Source: a virus
DNA length: 43,821 nucleotides
Strand: one strand, 5' to 3'
IMG/VR virus record: IMGVR_UViG_3300043434_000476
Location: 1 to 43,821 of that record
Position numbers and translations under genes: made by a program. Of this stretch, positions 1 to 7,168 are shown piece by piece; the stretch's first letter is position 1, and each line of letters opens with the position of its first letter. Below the pieces are notes generated by a model. It was given only the letters and a program-made list of their open reading frames with translations. It was not told the DNA's origin and did no database searches.

Positions 1-1009
1 GAGCAATCACGCTGTCAACTGCACCGCCACCTTCTCGACGATTCCAAAACTTTACATCAGCACCGTGATCTTTGCGAACTTGGTTGGCCCAGGATCTTAC
101 GCTGGCACCCCCGGAGCCTTCCGCCACCCCTTTCTTTTTCAATGTGTTAGAATGAGCAAAGCCTTTCTTGACCTTTTCAGCCTGACTCATTTTATCAACC
201 TGTTTGCCAAGTTTTGGATCAACATCATGCCAGGTCTTGGGGTATGACTTGTTTAATATCTTTTCAGCATCTTTGGCAGCGTCTTTGGCTTTTACAAGTG
301 TACCGGTGTGTTCTTTACCCTTGCCTAATTCATAGTTGTCGCGACTGCCATACTTGCTATGACTTTTCTTGCCGCGACTGCCTGTATAACCTTGGCTGTC
401 CATTTCCGTGACTTTTTTACTACGTTTAACTGGCAATGGATATTTCTCACAGGCTTCTTTAACTGTGTCAAAATATGTCTTACCTGCTACTCGCAATTTA
501 GGATCTGTACCACTGGCATGATAGAATGCAACTTTATCGTCAGCACGAGCCGCATCGCGTAATGCTGTGGCACTGCTTACTCTAGGACTTGGTACGTGAA
601 TGATTTTTGCAAACTTGTAATAACCGTGAGCTCCCTCTATGCCATTATATTGATTTAATAATTTACCACTCCATGCCCAATCTTGTGCATCTGTAATATA
701 AGCGATACTAGCGTTTTCATTCTTACGTAACTTCTTAAAAATATAAGCGGCTAATGTTAGTACACTTTGTTCTGCTACAATATGTCCACTAATAGGAGGA
801 TAAATCTCTGCCATCCATGCACTCTTCTGTTCAAAGGTTAATGGATCATTGGGTCCCAGTGTACTGGGATTAGTTCCAATAAACCAATTTGCACCTGCTT
901 GTTCAACAGCACGCCATACTTCAATGTGTCCTTGGTGTGCAGGATTGAATCTACCAAAGGCAAATGCCACTGTTGCTTTTTCCGTTTCTAATAATTGATC
1001 TGTTTTCAT
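1..1009 (-). CDS. HxGH-type nucleotidyl (adenylyl) transferase, 3'-truncated by window edge
   Basis: Reading the minus strand from the ATG at 1009 gives an open frame that runs off the left edge (at least 336 codons). The N-terminus carries GRFNPAHQGHIEVW with H25 and H28, the HxGH signature of the cytidylyltransferase/NMN-adenylyltransferase superfamily, followed by a Rossmann-like alpha/beta region. A later 'SPRVSSATALRDAA' segment resembles the ISSTxIR-type second nucleotide-binding motif. After about residue 185 the protein becomes Lys/Gly-rich and contains GVAEG at about residue 294, a motif shared with the protein at 9408-10760. The start overlaps the stop of the upstream gene (ATGA), so translation is probably coupled. 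The transferred nucleotide and the acceptor cannot be read from sequence; NAD salvage is one option. The superfamily call is firm, the substrate is unknown. Confidence 0.8.
   Translation of the reverse strand, partial: MKTDQLLETEKATVAFAFGRFNPAHQGHIEVWRAVEQAGANWFIGTNPSTLGPNDPLTFEQKSAWMAEIYPPISGHIVAEQSVLTLAAYIFKKLRKNENASIAYITDAQDWAWSGKLLNQYNGIEGAHGYYKFAKIIHVPSPRVSSATALRDAARADDKVAFYHASGTDPKLRVAGKTYFDTVKEACEKYPLPVKRSKKVTEMDSQGYTGSRGKKSHSKYGSRDNYELGKGKEHTGTLVKAKDAAKDAEKILNKSYPKTWHDVDPKLGKQVDKMSQAEKVKKGFAHSNTLKKKGVAEGSGGASVRSWANQVRKDHGADVKFWNRREGGGAVDSVIA
116..130 (-). repeat. GVAEG-encoding 15-bp repeat, copy 1 (variant)
   Basis: The minus strand reads GGGGTGGCGGAAGGC, encoding GVAEG inside the adenylyltransferase gene. 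It matches at 14 of 15 positions the element found three times at 9900-10484. The codons are the same across all copies except for one synonymous glycine position, although the surrounding genes prefer A/T-ending codons. Confidence 0.75.
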
Positions 1010-2154
1010 TGTGGTGTCCAACGCTTTCTCGGTACAAACTTCACGTTGCCGAATTGTTTATTAGAGTCTGCATATCTTACGCGACCCTCTCCATTTGTAT
1101 CCCAGATATCGGCCCGAGGTCCGCTTTCAATTTGGTCAATAACCGTGTCTTTTAATATCTGAAGCGCCTTGACGATTTTAAATATTTCATCAAGTGCATT
1201 GTTATGTGTTTGATTTAATTCTTTGATCTTAGCCTGTTTGGGTGCACTTACTTTTGTTGCCGCCCACTGGAAGAAATGTACCGCACTTAAATTATCTAGT
1301 TGTTTAGCTTTGGCTGTTTGGTTTACATAGTTATAGATGATTTGTTTTAAATCACTTAAACCTGCGGCACCTTGTAGGAATGCATCTATGTGCTGTGCAT
1401 GTTGTTTAATATGCTGTTCTACTTGTTGTATTTTTGTTGTGTCTACTTTAACCGGCGCTACATTGTATATCGGACCTAATACAATTAACTTTGGATTAGC
1501 ATTAAATGCGGTAAAATCTTTGATCGGTATTTGTGCACTGTCGGGCTGCCCGTGTTCTGTAAAGTAAGCATGCCCAACAACCATGACTTCTGCTTGTGCA
1601 ATACGCTTACCTAAGCCACTGTCAGCACGAACGTGATAACAGGTTTGGCTCTTTGGGTTAGGGCAGAATGTATAAACGCCGTCTTTTAGTTCTGGTGGTG
1701 TCAAGAACAGTGCATCTGCATAAACATAATATGTTGTATTCCCGTCTAGTTCCTTGGGTGTAGAGGCAGCAAACAATGGCGCAAGACTGGCAAATTTATC
1801 TGCAAATTGCTGACGAGCCGCAACTTCTTCTGGTGTCACAGCCTTACCCGTGCTCATAATGTACTTGCCAACATCCTCACCAGATTGTGGTAATATACCT
1901 TTACTCCATTGTGCATGTCCGTGTGGTGGGATAACCTGACCATTCTCACGTCCCCAATATATCTGAGGATTACCATCCCACTTCATACGAACACTAGAAC
2001 TACCTTGTTCAGTGTTCATGTCTTTTAGATGTTCAAGAGCTTCTATCGTTCCTGCACTGCCATAAAAGAATACTAGATCCTCTAAGTGATTGAAAGCACG
2101 ACCCAACTTAGGATCCATAGCCTCCATTAAGTCCAATAATTCTAATAATCTCAT
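1006..2154 (-). CDS. K-x-D-G ligase-like nucleotidyltransferase
   Basis: A 382-aa protein with RMKWDGNP at residues 56-63. K58-W-D60-G61 matches motif I (KxDG) of the covalent nucleotidyltransferase superfamily (DNA/RNA ligases, capping enzymes). Near the C-terminus NGEGRVRYA (from about residue 354) and KFVPRKRW look like motif V-type (EGxV) and a basic tail; TTYYVYADALF in the middle could be the motif III strand. The start MRLLELLDLMEA resembles the MRL/MRF N-termini of two other proteins here. It overlaps the genes on both sides by ATGA junctions, so three nucleotidyltransferase-type proteins are co-translated. It could be an RNA or DNA end-joining enzyme or a catalytically inactive relative. 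The fold call rests on motif spacing only. Confidence 0.6.
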   Translation of the reverse strand: MRLLELLDLMEAMDPKLGRAFNHLEDLVFFYGSAGTIEALEHLKDMNTEQGSSSVRMKWDGNPQIYWGRENGQVIPPHGHAQWSKGILPQSGEDVGKYIMSTGKAVTPEEVAARQQFADKFASLAPLFAASTPKELDGNTTYYVYADALFLTPPELKDGVYTFCPNPKSQTCYHVRADSGLGKRIAQAEVMVVGHAYFTEHGQPDSAQIPIKDFTAFNANPKLIVLGPIYNVAPVKVDTTKIQQVEQHIKQHAQHIDAFLQGAAGLSDLKQIIYNYVNQTAKAKQLDNLSAVHFFQWAATKVSAPKQAKIKELNQTHNNALDEIFKIVKALQILKDTVIDQIESGPRADIWDTNGEGRVRYADSNKQFGNVKFVPRKRWTPQ

Positions 2155-2894
2155 AGTCGGTTTAACATATTACGGAACCATTCGTTAGTACCGACTTTAC
2201 TTTCTTGTTTTATTTCTTTCCAGTTAGGATCTGCCTTGCCACGAGCTAGTAATTCAGCAGCCTGTTGTTGTGGCAATGCCGCCAAGATACTTTCCACACT
2301 GCCCAACACTGCGGCATCGGCTTTACCGGTTAAAATCTCTGCGATCTTTGCTAGATCATCAGTGACAAAGTCTGCTTTTTTACCTGCTTGATCTCTGGCA
2401 AATAAACCTTGCCAAGCACTCCACATATAGCCTTTATCCTTGGCTAGGAATGCCATGAGTAATTGTTTGTTTACACCTTTGTAAGGACTGCCTTGTGGAA
2501 TCTGATGTGTATGGAATTTAGCAACTTGATTAGCATTAGCAGTAACCATGATATCTACTTGGTGATGCTCATTGCCAACTGGAACGTTTACGTGCACATT
2601 AATACCGGTTTGTGCTGTATCTAAACCTTTGCTTTTGATATAATCGTTTAGAGCCTTACGTGCTGTTTTAGCGTCCTTGGCTTTAAAATAATGCATTACC
2701 GTGGCTTCGTCGGCTAGAACATCCATGTCACCGCTTTGTTTGCCAGGTTTAGGTGAAGCGGCACTACCCACGGGGATAACTTCAATACCCGTACCACGTA
2801 ACGCACTATTAACTGTTTTTAGAATAGCAGGCACGTCTTTGTGATCAAATGGCACAGCATTTGCAAATACATTACCACCTTCATTTAATATCAT
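2151..2894 (-). CDS. Pol-beta superfamily nucleotidyltransferase
   Basis: A 247-aa protein with the nucleotidyltransferase core: G43-S44, then GDMDVLAD with D56 and D58, and a third acidic strand HQVDIMV with D114. This is the GS-x(n)-DxD...D metal-binding arrangement of minimal nucleotidyltransferases. It is the first gene of the three-gene operon. GGAG about 7 nt before the ATG gives a good ribosome-binding site (TTGGAGTCAGTATG). The C-terminal half is helical and may bind the acceptor. It could add nucleotides to RNA, protein or an antibiotic-like small molecule; nothing in the sequence decides which. The last four bases overlap the start of the ligase-like gene. Confidence 0.75.
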   Translation of the reverse strand: MILNEGGNVFANAVPFDHKDVPAILKTVNSALRGTGIEVIPVGSAASPKPGKQSGDMDVLADEATVMHYFKAKDAKTARKALNDYIKSKGLDTAQTGINVHVNVPVGNEHHQVDIMVTANANQVAKFHTHQIPQGSPYKGVNKQLLMAFLAKDKGYMWSAWQGLFARDQAGKKADFVTDDLAKIAEILTGKADAAVLGSVESILAALPQQQAAELLARGKADPNWKEIKQESKVGTNEWFRNMLNRL

Positions 2895-3421
2895 ACTGAC
2901 TCCAATATTTTATATTATTTACCTTAATTAAACAGATATATCAGATCGTGACAAGTCATATATTACGGGATTTTACTAAGTGCTACGCATTGCTACGCAC
3001 TATGATTCTTCATACTTGCGTATTCGAATCATTTATTTCTAAAGTCACGGTATCGAAAAGTACTCAAATACTGGTTGATTATTTCGTAGATTCGGTCATA
3101 ATTTGCCGTTAACCGGCAAAAAATAAAAACATTTCGTGAGTTCTGCTTTCATACTGTATTAATGAGATTTGCTTTAGCAACAGAGGCGGTTGACCTGTAC
3201 CCCTTACTCACGACTTGACTGTCAGCGGTAACACTCATAATCCCAATACAGCGAAATTATGAATATCTGCGGTTGTATCTTTTTCACATTTCCGCAATCT
3301 TTTAGAACCTTTCGTTAGTTCCTAACGTACACAACCTAAGACTCTGACGGCACAGCACAACCTGTACAGCCTCAATAGGGATTAGCCAACGCTAATCAAA
3401 CAACCGTGTAATGATTTGATG
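2895..3421 (-). ncRNA. 527-bp non-coding stretch rich in hairpins; candidate structured RNA
   Basis: No credible reading frame is found on either strand between the MTAN gene and the nucleotidyltransferase operon. The stretch holds several strong inverted repeats: GATTAGC/GCTAATC (3380-3397, 4-nt loop), CGTTAG/CTAACG (3313-3327, 3-nt loop), TTTGCCG/CGGCAAA (3102-3120, 5-nt loop), and TGATTC/GAATCA enclosing ATAC/GTAT, whose loop reads GCAA on the minus strand (3003-3031). A longer-range pair ACTCACGA (3206-3213) with TCGTGAGT (3134-3141) closes an internal domain. This density suits a folded RNA, drawn here on the minus strand to match its neighbours. I recognise no known family; no tRNA, tmRNA or RNase P signature is present. 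Confidence 0.4.
2981..3000. repeat. Tandem 10-bp direct repeat
   Basis: TGCTACGCAT is followed immediately by TGCTACGCAC, two copies that differ only in the last base. The pair sits at the downstream end of the structured non-coding stretch, about 90 bp before the nucleotidyltransferase start codon. It could be a protein-binding site or part of an RNA stem (AGTGC...GCACT also pairs across it). Confidence 0.6.
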
Positions 3422-3955
3422 TTAACGGTTATTAAACCATTTAATGAATTCTTCTTGACCTTGTGCTAGTGAATCTTCCCATGTATTCCCTGCTTCCCCG
3501 TCAGCATTGTCACTGACCCATTTGCGACTAATCCATGGTATTTTAACATGTTCGCAGACTTTTGCAATACTCCAGAGTTCCATATCGACTAAGTCGCAAT
3601 GATCTAATGTCCATTGATCTGGATCTGTGACAAAATTATTACCTGAGCCTACTCTAACACCTACTTCTTGACTATGATAATACAATAGATTTTCGCCTAA
3701 CATATAACCACGTTCACGTAATGGGCTACAATCAGCATCACGCTGACAAACGCTGGCTACGCTGTTAAGTCCGGTTATTCCTTTTAAACTACCTGCACTA
3801 CCATAGTTAATAACTAAGTCAGGTCTATGTTTAAGTACGGCCAAAGTAGCATGCATGGCTGCATTTGATACACCTACTCCTGTATAAACAACTGGGCAGT
3901 CTACTCTGGTTTTATCTAATTCTTCCTGTAATGCTACTAAGATTAATGTTTTCAT
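3422..3955 (-). CDS. 5'-methylthioadenosine/S-adenosylhomocysteine nucleosidase-like protein
   Basis: A 177-aa member of the PNP/UDP nucleoside phosphorylase fold. INYGSAGSL (49-57) is the phosphate/ribose-binding loop. VDMELWSIAKVCEHVKIPW carries the M125-E126 nucleoside-ribose contacts, and VSDNAD contains D149, the expected catalytic Asp of MTAN (D197 in the E. coli enzyme). E11/E12 near the N-terminus fit the catalytic Glu that activates water. It is shorter than the usual bacterial enzyme (about 230 aa). The start overlaps the ferredoxin reductase stop by ATGA. In the cell it would clear SAH/MTA made by methyltransferases and radical-SAM chemistry. Family confident; exact substrate less so. 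Confidence 0.78.
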   Translation of the reverse strand: MKTLILVALQEELDKTRVDCPVVYTGVGVSNAAMHATLAVLKHRPDLVINYGSAGSLKGITGLNSVASVCQRDADCSPLRERGYMLGENLLYYHSQEVGVRVGSGNNFVTDPDQWTLDHCDLVDMELWSIAKVCEHVKIPWISRKWVSDNADGEAGNTWEDSLAQGQEEFIKWFNNR

Positions 3956-4695
3956 TTTTCTACAAATGCTCTTTCTACTACAAATTGTCCAGGTTCGCGA
4001 ATACTGCCTTCCTGCATGCCCTGATCACGACACCATGCCGCAACTTGATGATTAAATTCTAAATTACCACATACCATGATTTTATCTTCTGCTATATTAA
4101 CAGGTAATTGTCCCAAAGTCAACTGTGTTGTGATCCTGGCTTCACCGTTACCTGTGAGTATAGGATGATATTCTAGCACATTACTAACCATTTCATGCAA
4201 GTCACCGTCTTGAGGATGAAGTTTAAATGCAGATGCTAAGTCTGTGTTGTAAGCTAGATCTTTAGCTTCTCTGACACTGTGTACTATATGAATCTTTGAC
4301 CATGTTTCCAGTGTTTCTAAGTCACGTATCAGACTCATAAAAGGAGCAAGTCCTGTACCAGTGGCCAGCATCCATAGTTCTCCGCCTTTATCTAGAGCAC
4401 TGTTGACCAGTGTACCTGTACATTTAGGCATGATGACAACTTCGCTGCCAATTTCGATGTGTTGAAGTTTACTGGTTAACTCTCCGTCTTGTATTTTAAT
4501 ACTAAGAAATTCCAGTTCTTCAGCCCAAGGTGGATTTACTATACTGTAAGCTCTGACAACTCTTTTACCGTTAATCATTAAACCAATCATGGCGAATTCG
4601 CCGGCAGTAAATCGAAATGCAGTATTTCTGGTGCATTTAAAACTAAACGTTCTGTCGCTCCAATGATGTACCCATGTGACTCGTTCTGTAAACAT
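3952..4695 (-). CDS. fpr: Ferredoxin/flavodoxin-NADP+ reductase (Fpr type)
   Basis: A 247-aa full-length FAD/NADPH oxidoreductase. RAYSIVNPP (R48, Y50, S51) is the FAD-binding RxYS motif, ATGTGLAPFMS (111-121) is the NADP-binding GTGxxP loop, VCGN is the NADP-side motif, and the C-terminus FVEK matches the bacterial subclass I Fpr tail. PWAEELEFLSIKI and DGELTSKLQH closely resemble proteobacterial Fpr. It moves electrons between NADPH and ferredoxin or flavodoxin in the cytoplasm. It sits in an ATGA-coupled pair with the MTAN-like gene. With the SUF genes of this phage it could supply electrons for Fe-S assembly; that link is inference. No clear strong ribosome-binding site precedes the ATG. 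Confidence 0.93.
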   Translation of the reverse strand: MFTERVTWVHHWSDRTFSFKCTRNTAFRFTAGEFAMIGLMINGKRVVRAYSIVNPPWAEELEFLSIKIQDGELTSKLQHIEIGSEVVIMPKCTGTLVNSALDKGGELWMLATGTGLAPFMSLIRDLETLETWSKIHIVHSVREAKDLAYNTDLASAFKLHPQDGDLHEMVSNVLEYHPILTGNGEARITTQLTLGQLPVNIAEDKIMVCGNLEFNHQVAAWCRDQGMQEGSIREPGQFVVERAFVEK

Positions 4696-4703
4696 TAATA
4701 TCC

Positions 4704-4725
4704 AAAATAAAAGCTCACTTTGAGC
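4704..4725 (-). terminator. Intrinsic terminator between tctC-like gene and fpr
   Basis: On the minus strand GCTCA and TGAGC (4713-4725) form a 5-bp stem with a 3-nt loop, followed directly by TTTTATTTT. This is a short rho-independent terminator. It lies 8 nt before the fpr start codon, so it may end the RNA described next, or act as an attenuator for fpr. Confidence 0.6.
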
Positions 4726-4825
4726 AGAGTCTGGCGTAACCCTGAACCAGGCAGCAGCCGCCTGTTTGACGCCTGGAGCAACTAGTGCTCCTAACCGTTA
4801 GCGACAACGGCCCTAAGGTGGGTTC
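4713..4825 (-). ncRNA. Cloverleaf-like small RNA or attenuator candidate
   Basis: The minus strand between the TctC-type stop and fpr folds by eye into a closed multibranch. The outer stem pairs AACCC (4820-4824) with GGGTT (4738-4742). It encloses three hairpins: CCGTT/AACGG (4795-4810), GGAGCA/TGCTCC (4775-4791) and CCAGGC/GCCTGG (4747-4776). The last two share two bases, so they would stack or exclude one another. The terminator hairpin follows. This is the layout of an independent sRNA or of a riboswitch with expression platform controlling fpr and the MTAN gene. It lacks tRNA consensus bases (no GTTCRANNC T-loop). No known class recognised. Confidence 0.45.
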
Positions 4826-5785
4826 TTATTGTGTATTTAGTTTGCTGATAATAGGAATCCACTGCTTGCGTAACTGCATCATACTGTTTTTAAATCCAGC
4901 AGGAGTTAGTTCTCGTTCATCAGAAAACATTAAATTATTGTCAAAAAACTGTTGGGCTTCCTTGCCAAGAATAATGCTGCCGAAATTTTTTACATACCAG
5001 TCAATAATTTCTTTGGGAGTGTCTTTTGGTAAAATTAGTCCCCATGCGGCATAGACATTCATACCTGGAATATATTGATTCATTAGTGGAACATCGGGAA
5101 TCTGTGCCAGCTTCTTTTCGCCGCAGATTGCCAGTATTCGAATTTTACCAGACTGTGCCAGTGTTTGTGCAACGGCAACAGGAAGTATACCGTAGTCTAC
5201 TTCTTTGCCGGCAACTGCCACAGCCGCTTGAGCAGGTCCTTTATATCCAACCAACTGAACCTTTGTTTCGTCTAGTTTTAACTTATCACTCATATAATTA
5301 TATGCTAATTTATGTGCTCCACTGCCCGCGGCTATATTCAAGGGCTTAACTGGATTTTGTATTGTCTTTAAAAATTCTGGAACAGTTTTGATGTCACTGT
5401 CACCGGGTACAACTATAGCTAGGGGACTTTTAGCAATACTCATTACGTATTCAAAGTCATTTAATGTATATTTCACAGCGGCTTTATTGAAATATTCTGC
5501 AGTGACCCAAATACCTTGATGGCTGGGTACATACAAATGATATCCGTCATTGGGTTTAGTTATAAAATCATTCATAGCTATTACGCCATCTGCGCCAGGT
5601 TGATTTCGTATAATAAACGTGAGGTCTTTATTCTGCCTTTCCAATAATGCACTAACGCCCCTAAAACTAAGTTCATTTCCAGAACCAGGAGCGAAACCTA
5701 CATATACATTTATAGGTTTAGTTGGTTGCCAGGCAATTGCATTAGCACTTAAAACCAGTGTTAAAATTGCTAGAAATTTTTTCAT
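4826..5785 (-). CDS. Bug/TctC-family periplasmic solute-binding protein
   Basis: A 319-aa protein with a Sec signal peptide (Lys-Lys, hydrophobic core, cleavage near ANAIA at about residue 18), then the family pattern KPINVYVGFAPGSGNEL, IIRNQPGADGVIAMN, NIAAGSGAHKLAYNYM, GYKGPAQAAVAVAGKEVDYG and AWGLILPKDTPKEII. These match tripartite tricarboxylate transporter receptors (TctC, Bug proteins), which are hugely expanded in Burkholderiales. It would bind a small carboxylate in the periplasm and needs host TctA/TctB, which are not encoded here. It is transcribed away from the plus-strand cassette from a TATAAATA box 48 nt upstream. A host-derived metabolic gene expressed late is the simplest reading. 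Confidence 0.93.
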   Translation of the reverse strand: MKKFLAILTLVLSANAIAWQPTKPINVYVGFAPGSGNELSFRGVSALLERQNKDLTFIIRNQPGADGVIAMNDFITKPNDGYHLYVPSHQGIWVTAEYFNKAAVKYTLNDFEYVMSIAKSPLAIVVPGDSDIKTVPEFLKTIQNPVKPLNIAAGSGAHKLAYNYMSDKLKLDETKVQLVGYKGPAQAAVAVAGKEVDYGILPVAVAQTLAQSGKIRILAICGEKKLAQIPDVPLMNQYIPGMNVYAAWGLILPKDTPKEIIDWYVKNFGSIILGKEAQQFFDNNLMFSDERELTPAGFKNSMMQLRKQWIPIISKLNTQ

Positions 5786-5810
5786 GTGTATTTCCTTTGT
5801 GGTTAGTTGA

Positions 5811-5818
5811 TATAAATA
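5811..5818 (+). promoter_or_regulatory. T4-type late promoter box TATAAATA
   Basis: Exact TATAAATA on the plus strand, 43 nt before the methyltransferase ATG at 5862. It is the consensus -10 element used by T4-family late sigma (gp55). A mirror copy on the other strand starts only 15 bp away. Confidence 0.65.
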
Positions 5819-5833
5819 AATTTACATTGTAAA

Positions 5834-5841
5834 TATTTATA
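5834..5841 (-). promoter_or_regulatory. T4-type late promoter box TATAAATA
   Basis: The plus strand reads TATTTATA, giving an exact TATAAATA on the minus strand 48 nt upstream of the TctC-type gene. With the plus-strand copy at 5811 it makes a back-to-front divergent pair: each box lies on the far side of the other, so the two transcripts would overlap at their 5' ends. Confidence 0.65.
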
Positions 5842-5861
5842 CAATAACTCAAAAAAATACT

Positions 5862-6593
5862 ATGAATACTAAAATTTTTAATCTTCTTAAAAAAAATTTA
5901 TTACAAGCGTTCAATTTACCCAAGTACTCTAAAATTTTAGCCGCCATCGACGAAAATACAGTAGTGGATCAGTTACCCTGGACACCTGCCCGCTATCGCA
6001 AGTTCAAAGATGCCGTGGATGCCGAGTTACATTTATCCTGCGATTATGTAGGTACACTGGGTGACATCACAGCAGATCTCAGTGACAGATATACAATGAG
6101 ATTTTTTGGAGAAATTTGGATGCCCAGAACCGACGAATACAGTCACACTGGTTGGCAACTAGCAGATGAAGTTAATAAACTCAATCCTAAAAACGTCCTC
6201 GATGTAGGCTGCGGGTATCACCCATTCAAGGGAAGAATTCACAACATCGTAGGTATAGATCCCTACAACAATGCAGCTGACTATCAAGTAGATATCAGAG
6301 ATTATAAAGTAAAACCTGAAAGTCATGATGTTATCATAGCACTGGGTAGTATTAATTTTAATAGTAAAGATGAAATCGAGGAAAGATTTTCGGCCTGCGT
6401 TAGTTTACTTGCAAAAAATGGCAGATTTTATCTACGTGCCAACCCCGGCAGGCCACATAAGACAGGACCCTATGTAGATATATTTCCCTGGAGTTTTGAA
6501 GTAGTAAATGAATTTGCAGAACGGTATAATCTTAAATTGTTAGAATTTAAAAAAGATGTTGATCGTTTATATTTTGTATATGAAAAGCTATGA
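5862..6593 (+). CDS. Class I SAM-dependent methyltransferase
   Basis: A 243-aa protein. NVLDVGCGYHPF is the SAM-binding motif I (E/DxGxG); VGIDPYN supplies the acidic residue that contacts the SAM ribose; VDIRDYKV and DVIIALGSINF are later Rossmann strands. The N-terminal 100 residues are not diagnostic. The target is unknown; the next gene is sulfotransferase-like, so a shared polysaccharide, lipid or small-molecule substrate is plausible. It is the first gene of a three-gene plus-strand operon (ATGA overlaps) behind a TATAAATA box. No clear Shine-Dalgarno precedes the ATG. Confidence 0.82.
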   Translation: MNTKIFNLLKKNLLQAFNLPKYSKILAAIDENTVVDQLPWTPARYRKFKDAVDAELHLSCDYVGTLGDITADLSDRYTMRFFGEIWMPRTDEYSHTGWQLADEVNKLNPKNVLDVGCGYHPFKGRIHNIVGIDPYNNAADYQVDIRDYKVKPESHDVIIALGSINFNSKDEIEERFSACVSLLAKNGRFYLRANPGRPHKTGPYVDIFPWSFEVVNEFAERYNLKLLEFKKDVDRLYFVYEKL

Positions 6594-7168
6594 TATTACC
6601 AAATAGAATATTTTTTACCGGTGTCCCTGGAAGCCGTTGGAGTGGCATAGCACAAATTTTAGAATCTCTGGCTGGTTTCAACACTTCAGATAGAACACTG
6701 GCCAGAACCTATGACCACAACAGTTTTAGCGGTCACAAAGGAGCTTATTTTGGTAGACTCATGGAATTTGAAGCCAAACTTGATGCCGGTTATTTACAAA
6801 CTGCCTGGGAAAAACAAGGTGGCACTTGTTTAGTTAAAAGTCATGACTGGGCCTATAGTCTGGATAAAATAAAAACAGAGTTTCCTGACGACTGGATTAT
6901 ATTAGTGCACAGACCTGATGATACAAGTTTTACATGGTGGAAGCAAGCAGGTGGATTTGATATCAAGTACCCCAGTTACCTTGCTTACCATAATGATCAA
7001 ATAATGCAACGAGAAATCAACTGGCAAAATCAAGCCATACTAAAGTTTGCAGAACAGAATTCTCTAGTCTGGAGTAAATTTACTTCAGAGTGGATCAGTG
7101 AACACTTTGATCAGCAAGTAGCAGATATAAGTGTGGCAGATGACATCAGGGTCGCTATATTAAAATGA
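6590..7168 (+). CDS. Sulfotransferase-like P-loop protein
   Basis: A 192-aa protein opening with RIFFTGVPGSRWSGIAQIL. The GxPGSxxS loop near residues 12-18 is the 5'-phosphosulfate (PAPS)-binding loop of sulfotransferases. LVKSHDWAY and WIILVHRPDDTSFTWW fit the next conserved strands, the latter corresponding to the R/S 3'-phosphate-binding region. It is shorter than cellular enzymes (about 250-300 aa) but like short phage homologues. Coupled by 4-nt overlaps to the methyltransferase upstream and to a membrane protein downstream. Likely role: decorating a surface glycan or virion component, which is inference. Confidence 0.65.
   Translation: MILPNRIFFTGVPGSRWSGIAQILESLAGFNTSDRTLARTYDHNSFSGHKGAYFGRLMEFEAKLDAGYLQTAWEKQGGTCLVKSHDWAYSLDKIKTEFPDDWIILVHRPDDTSFTWWKQAGGFDIKYPSYLAYHNDQIMQREINWQNQAILKFAEQNSLVWSKFTSEWISEHFDQQVADISVADDIRVAILK

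Noticed and set aside
65-562. Three overlapping plus-strand reading frames near the left edge
   Set aside because: They are antisense to the adenylyltransferase, whose minus-strand frame has a clear HxGH motif and continuous coding to the edge.
2981-3000. Start of a CRISPR-like array
   Set aside because: Only two abutting 10-bp copies with no spacers.
3102-3120. TTTGCCG/CGGCAAA hairpin as an intrinsic terminator
   Set aside because: On the minus strand the T-tract comes before rather than after the stem, and on the plus strand A residues follow, so neither direction has terminator form.
2895-3421. tRNA, tmRNA or RNase P RNA in the large intergenic stretch
   Set aside because: No T-arm consensus with matching stems, no tag-peptide frame, and no conserved RNase P core sequence could be found by eye.
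4713-4825. tRNA in the cloverleaf-like region
   Set aside because: Stem lengths do not fit and the T-loop and D-loop invariant bases are missing.
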